NCBI GenBank assembly: GCA_027018975.1
Contig: JALUXN010000221.1
Coordinates: 1-10,004 of the forward strand
Direction of reading: 5' to 3'
Origin: Mariprofundaceae bacterium
GTDB lineage: Bacteria > Pseudomonadota > Zetaproteobacteria > Mariprofundales > Mariprofundaceae
DNA length: 10,004 bases
The first letter of the stretch is position 1. Each line of letters begins with the position of its first letter. A program made the translations under genes and the position numbers. This document shows positions 7,785 to 10,004 of this stretch, piece after piece. The notes under the pieces are model-generated. The model was not told the origin of the DNA. It saw only the letters and a program-made list of their open reading frames with translations, and did no database searches.

Positions 7785-7812
7785 AGCATAGATGCTTTTC
7801 ACCTAACTGCAA
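7785..7812 (-). promoter_or_regulatory. Weak candidate sigma-70 promoter of the binding protein-kinase-nnr operon
   Basis: Read on the minus strand, TTGCAG (7812-7807) and TATGCT (7790-7785) are separated by 16 bases. Each is only a partial consensus match. If real, transcription would begin around 7778, inside or after the ATG at 7789, which would exclude that start and support TTG 7762. The -10 overlaps the near-palindrome AGCATAGATGCT (7785-7796), which could be an operator. Confidence 0.25.
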
Positions 7813-7913
7813 ACCAGCCCCGCCTCAGATGGAAAAGGCAAGCATGTGCAACACAGCTAGCGGGCAAACCGTGGGATGAGCTGAATCGTGACTTTCATGC
7901 TAGCCTTTGCCGC
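7790..7913. other. Divergent intergenic region
   Basis: These 124 bases separate the leftward sensor operon from the rightward reductase operon and must hold promoters for both. Two GCTAGC palindromes (7856-7861 and 7899-7904) and the near-palindrome at 7785-7796 are the only visible symmetric elements. No terminator or RNA gene is evident. Confidence 0.5.
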
Positions 7914-8765
7914 ATGACTGTAACGCCACTCTTTCCGACCGGCGGTGAAGCGACCGCGCTGCGCGGCCTCTATCTGCGGCTGGCGCTGCATCGGCAGGCG
8001 GCAGCAGGGGAGATCTGCATCTACGCCAACTATATCAGCAGTCTCGATGGGCGAATTGCGCTGCCGATCGCGCATGATGATGCCAACGAACGGGATTTCG
8101 CTGTGCCGACGGCGATGGCCAATCAGCGCGATTGGCGGCTCTATCAGGAGCTGGCGGCGCAGGCGGATGTGATGATCACCTCGGCGCGCTACTTCCGCCA
8201 GCTCGCCGAGGGGCGGGCGCAGGATCTGCTGCCGGTGGGGCGTGAACCCGCATATGCCGACCTGCGCGACTTCCGTCAGGCTGCAGGGCTGAAACCGCAG
8301 CCGGATGTGGTGATCGTCAGCAACTCGCTCCATATCCCCGCCGCCGCCCTCGATCAGCTGCGCGACCGCCAACTGATCGTCTGCTGCAGCGAACAGGCCG
8401 ATGCGGCCGCCGTCCACGCACTGCAGGCGCGCGGTGTGCAGGTCTGGCGCGCCGGCGCGCAGCAAGTCTTTGGGCAACGCTTAAAACAGCATCTGATCGC
8501 TGCCGGCTACCGCAGCGCATATATGATCGCCGGCCCGCAGGTGCACCGTACACTGCTGGCTGACGGCGTGCTGGATGAGCTCTTTCTCACCACCCATTTG
8601 AGCCTCTTGGGCGGCGATCATTTTCATACCATCCTCGCCGACCACCTGCCGCAGCCGGTGACGCTGCAGCTGCAGCATCTGTTTCTCGACGAGGGCGATC
8701 TCAATGACGGCGGAGGGCAGATCTTCGCCCATTACCGCTACTGCTATGGAGGCAACGCGCCATGA
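7914..8765 (+). CDS. RibD C-terminal-like (DHFR-fold) pyrimidine reductase family protein
   Basis: The 283-residue protein resembles the reductase domain of RibD/Rib7, which reduces the ribosylamino-pyrimidine intermediate of riboflavin synthesis with NADPH. The N-terminal signature YANYISSLDGRIALP (about 38-52) and the C-terminal block GPQVHRTLLADGVLDELFLTTHLSLLGGD (split across about 206-234) are the family landmarks, and the DHFR-like alternating strands are apparent between them. There is no deaminase domain, so it is not a complete RibD. The usual EGG of the cofactor loop is replaced by AGP, so substrate or even activity may differ; several lone RibD-C proteins have other or unknown substrates. 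The start ATG 7914 has no Shine-Dalgarno, an oddity in this window. The stop overlaps the next gene as ATGA, implying coupling. Confidence 0.8.
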   Translation: MTVTPLFPTGGEATALRGLYLRLALHRQAAAGEICIYANYISSLDGRIALPIAHDDANERDFAVPTAMANQRDWRLYQELAAQADVMITSARYFRQLAEGRAQDLLPVGREPAYADLRDFRQAAGLKPQPDVVIVSNSLHIPAAALDQLRDRQLIVCCSEQADAAAVHALQARGVQVWRAGAQQVFGQRLKQHLIAAGYRSAYMIAGPQVHRTLLADGVLDELFLTTHLSLLGGDHFHTILADHLPQPVTLQLQHLFLDEGDLNDGGGQIFAHYRYCYGGNAP

Positions 8766-9385
8766 AGCAACAGAACTTCGCCCGCCTCGGCATCATCGTC
8801 GGCCTGCTCTACTGGCCGGCCGAGGCGCTGCTGCACACCCTCTTCTTCACCGGCGGTCGCTTTATCGACAACCTGATCCCCAGCGATGCCAACGAGGCGT
8901 GGATGCGCAGCCTCATCGCCCTTGCCTTCATCGCCTTCGGCCTCTTTGCCGAGCGGGAGATGCGCGTGCAGCAGGCGATGCGGACGCGACTGACGCAGAA
9001 GAGCCGGCGTTTGCAGGCGATCATCGATCACACCTACGACGCCTATGTCGGCATCGACCCATCCGGCACGATCACCGGCTGGAACCACAGCGCCGAGCTA
9101 CTCTTCGGTTGGCCACTGCAGAAAATCCTCGGCCAGCCGGTCACCACCATCATCCCGGAGCGGCTGCGCGAAGCGCATCAGCGCGGTATGCAGCGCTACA
9201 GCGAGGAGAGCGTCGGCACCATCCTCTACCAGCCGACTGCCACCTTCGGCCTGCACCGCGACGGTTTCGAGTTCCCCATCGACATTGTGGTCACACCGCT
9301 GGCCAGCGATGACGGGCAGGAGTTTTTCGCCTTCATTCGCGAACGCATCCGCAACAATCGAGAACAGCATAAGGAGCAACCATGA
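8762..9385 (+). CDS. Two-TM membrane protein with a single PAS domain and no output domain
   Basis: The 207-residue protein has two hydrophobic segments (about 8-29 and 49-63) joined by a short loop, a basic linker helix (64-88) and one PAS domain (about 85-195). PAS landmarks are the IIDHTYDAYVGIDPSGTI opening, WNHSAELLFGW (107-117), IIPERLREAHQRGM (130-143) and LHRDGFEFPIDI (164-175). The PAS is the FixL-like subtype and His139 falls where FixL has its proximal heme ligand, but many non-heme PAS domains also carry a His there. No kinase, GGDEF or receiver follows: the gene ends by ATGA overlap with the next gene, so this looks like a naturally short protein rather than a broken kinase. GGAGG 9 bases upstream supports the start, which also overlaps the previous stop. 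Role unknown; a sensor or regulator of a partner protein is inferred. Confidence 0.85.
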   Translation: MKQQNFARLGIIVGLLYWPAEALLHTLFFTGGRFIDNLIPSDANEAWMRSLIALAFIAFGLFAEREMRVQQAMRTRLTQKSRRLQAIIDHTYDAYVGIDPSGTITGWNHSAELLFGWPLQKILGQPVTTIIPERLREAHQRGMQRYSEESVGTILYQPTATFGLHRDGFEFPIDIVVTPLASDDGQEFFAFIRERIRNNREQHKEQP

Positions 9386-9735
9386 TCGATCTATACGGCA
9401 TCCCCAACTGCAATACGATGAAAAAGGCGCGCAGCTGGCTCGATGCGCACGCCATCGACTACACCTTTCACAACTACAAAACAGAAGGCATCAGCACCGA
9501 CCAACTGCGCAGCTGGGCAGCCGCCGTTGGCTGGGAGCTGCTGTTGAACAGACGCGGCACCACCTGGCGCAAACTCGATGCCGCGCAGAAGGAGCAGATC
9601 GACGCTGCCAGCGCCATCGACTTGATGGCAACATACCCGTCGATGATCAAACGGCCGGTGCTGGTGCGGGGCGATCATATCGAGGTCGGCTTCTCCGAGG
9701 CAGGCTACGCCGCACTGTTCGGTGTGGAGGCGTAA
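9382..9735 (+). CDS. ArsC/Spx-family thioredoxin-fold protein, YffB type
   Basis: The 117-residue protein belongs to the ArsC-related family typified by E. coli YffB, a small cytoplasmic thioredoxin-fold oxidoreductase thought to work with glutathione; its physiological substrate is not settled. The N-terminal LYGIPNCNTMKKARSWL has the family Cys at about residue 10, with no second Cys, so it is neither a CXXC Spx redox switch nor a three-Cys thioredoxin-coupled arsenate reductase. LLNRRGTTWRKL (about 54-65) and MIKRPVLV (about 90-97) are typical of the YffB group. Length is normal. AAGGAG lies 6 bases upstream of ATG 9382, which overlaps the PAS gene stop as ATGA. No ars genes are nearby, so an arsenate role is unlikely. 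Confidence 0.88.
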   Translation: MIDLYGIPNCNTMKKARSWLDAHAIDYTFHNYKTEGISTDQLRSWAAAVGWELLLNRRGTTWRKLDAAQKEQIDAASAIDLMATYPSMIKRPVLVRGDHIEVGFSEAGYAALFGVEA

Positions 9736-9740
9736 GGGCG

Positions 9741-10004
9741 TTGCCGGAGCATCAGCACAAGCCATTTTTCATCGACGGGCCGGCGGGGCGACTGCAGGCA
9801 CTGCTGCAGCGCGGCGCGACGGAGCAGCCGGCGGTGGTGATCTGCCACCCCCACCCGCTCTACGGCGGCACGATGCGTAACAAAGTGGTCTATTGGATGG
9901 GGCGTGCCTTTGAAGATATCGGCTGCTCGGTGCTGCGTTTCAATTTTCGCGGTGTGGAGCAGTCGGCCGGCAGATGGGCGGAGGGTGTCGGTGAGGCGGA
10001 TGAT
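9741..10004 (+). CDS. Alpha/beta hydrolase, COG2945-like (partial, runs off right edge)
   Basis: Eighty-eight codons are open to the right edge with no stop. The translation contains VVICHPHPLYGGTMRNKVV (32-50) and LRFNFRGV (65-72), followed by GVGEADD. This is the N-terminal half-signature of the COG2945 group of alpha/beta-fold hydrolases, small proteins often called dienelactone-hydrolase-like whose substrates are mostly unknown. The nucleophile-bearing part is outside the window. I propose the TTG at 9741: GGAGG lies 10 bases and AAGGG 2 bases upstream, and no other start codon precedes the conserved HPHPLYGG segment. It begins 5 bases after the previous stop, so it is probably in the same operon. 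Confidence 0.82.
   Translation, partial: MPEHQHKPFFIDGPAGRLQALLQRGATEQPAVVICHPHPLYGGTMRNKVVYWMGRAFEDIGCSVLRFNFRGVEQSAGRWAEGVGEADD

Noticed and set aside
7857..8477. 206-residue minus-strand frame opposite the RibD-C-like gene
   Set aside because: The plus-strand frame carries the recognisable reductase signatures; this one has none and has no suitable start signal.
8704..9312. 202-residue plus-strand frame overlapping the PAS gene
   Set aside because: Arg/Pro/His-rich shadow of the PAS gene, which has domain signatures, a ribosome site and ATGA junctions on both sides.
8762..9385. PAS protein as a truncated or frameshifted kinase
   Set aside because: The following bases open another intact, differently related gene through an ATGA overlap, and no kinase motif is found in any frame downstream.

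Overview
The window looks like a chromosomal core region of a GC-rich proteobacterium. The E. coli-like tRNA-Ala(GGC) with encoded CCA, the adjacent trpE-trpG pair, the Shine-Dalgarno-led genes and the dense overlapping gene packing all fit. The exact lineage cannot be read from the sequence; gammaproteobacteria or a Mariprofundus-like group are guesses only. No transposase, phage gene, CRISPR array or plasmid function was found.

Layout. (1) Positions 1-1825, minus strand: trpE followed by trpG, sharing a 4-base ATGA overlap; trpG runs off the left edge. Together they form anthranilate synthase, the first step of tryptophan synthesis. (2) Positions 1909-2023, plus strand: tRNA-Ala(GGC), divergent from trpE, closed by a strong intrinsic terminator whose symmetrical A/T flanks let it work in both directions. 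(3) Positions 2024-2191: a short AT-richer non-coding stretch with one inverted repeat. (4) Positions 2192-7762, minus strand: a three-gene operon transcribed right to left. It encodes a periplasmic UrtA/FmdD-type amide or urea binding protein, a large membrane hybrid histidine kinase (Cache-HAMP-PAS-HisKA-HATPase-REC), and the bifunctional NAD(P)H-hydrate repair enzyme Nnr. (5) Positions 7763-7913: leader and divergent promoter region. (6) Positions 7914-10004, plus strand: a tightly coupled run of a RibD-C-like reductase, a two-TM membrane PAS protein, a YffB/ArsC-family thioredoxin-fold protein and a partial alpha/beta hydrolase. The first three are joined by ATGA overlaps.

How the genes may work together. 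The trp genes are conventional. The most interesting unit is the binding protein-kinase pair. The binding protein has no transporter genes beside it and overlaps the kinase gene, which suggests it presents a ligand to the kinase rather than feeding a permease. The kinase also has its own Cache domain and ends in a receiver, so the final response regulator must be encoded elsewhere. In the plus-strand operon, the membrane PAS protein has no output domain and sits between two redox-type enzymes. This hints at a small redox-related module, but function is not proven by sequence alone.
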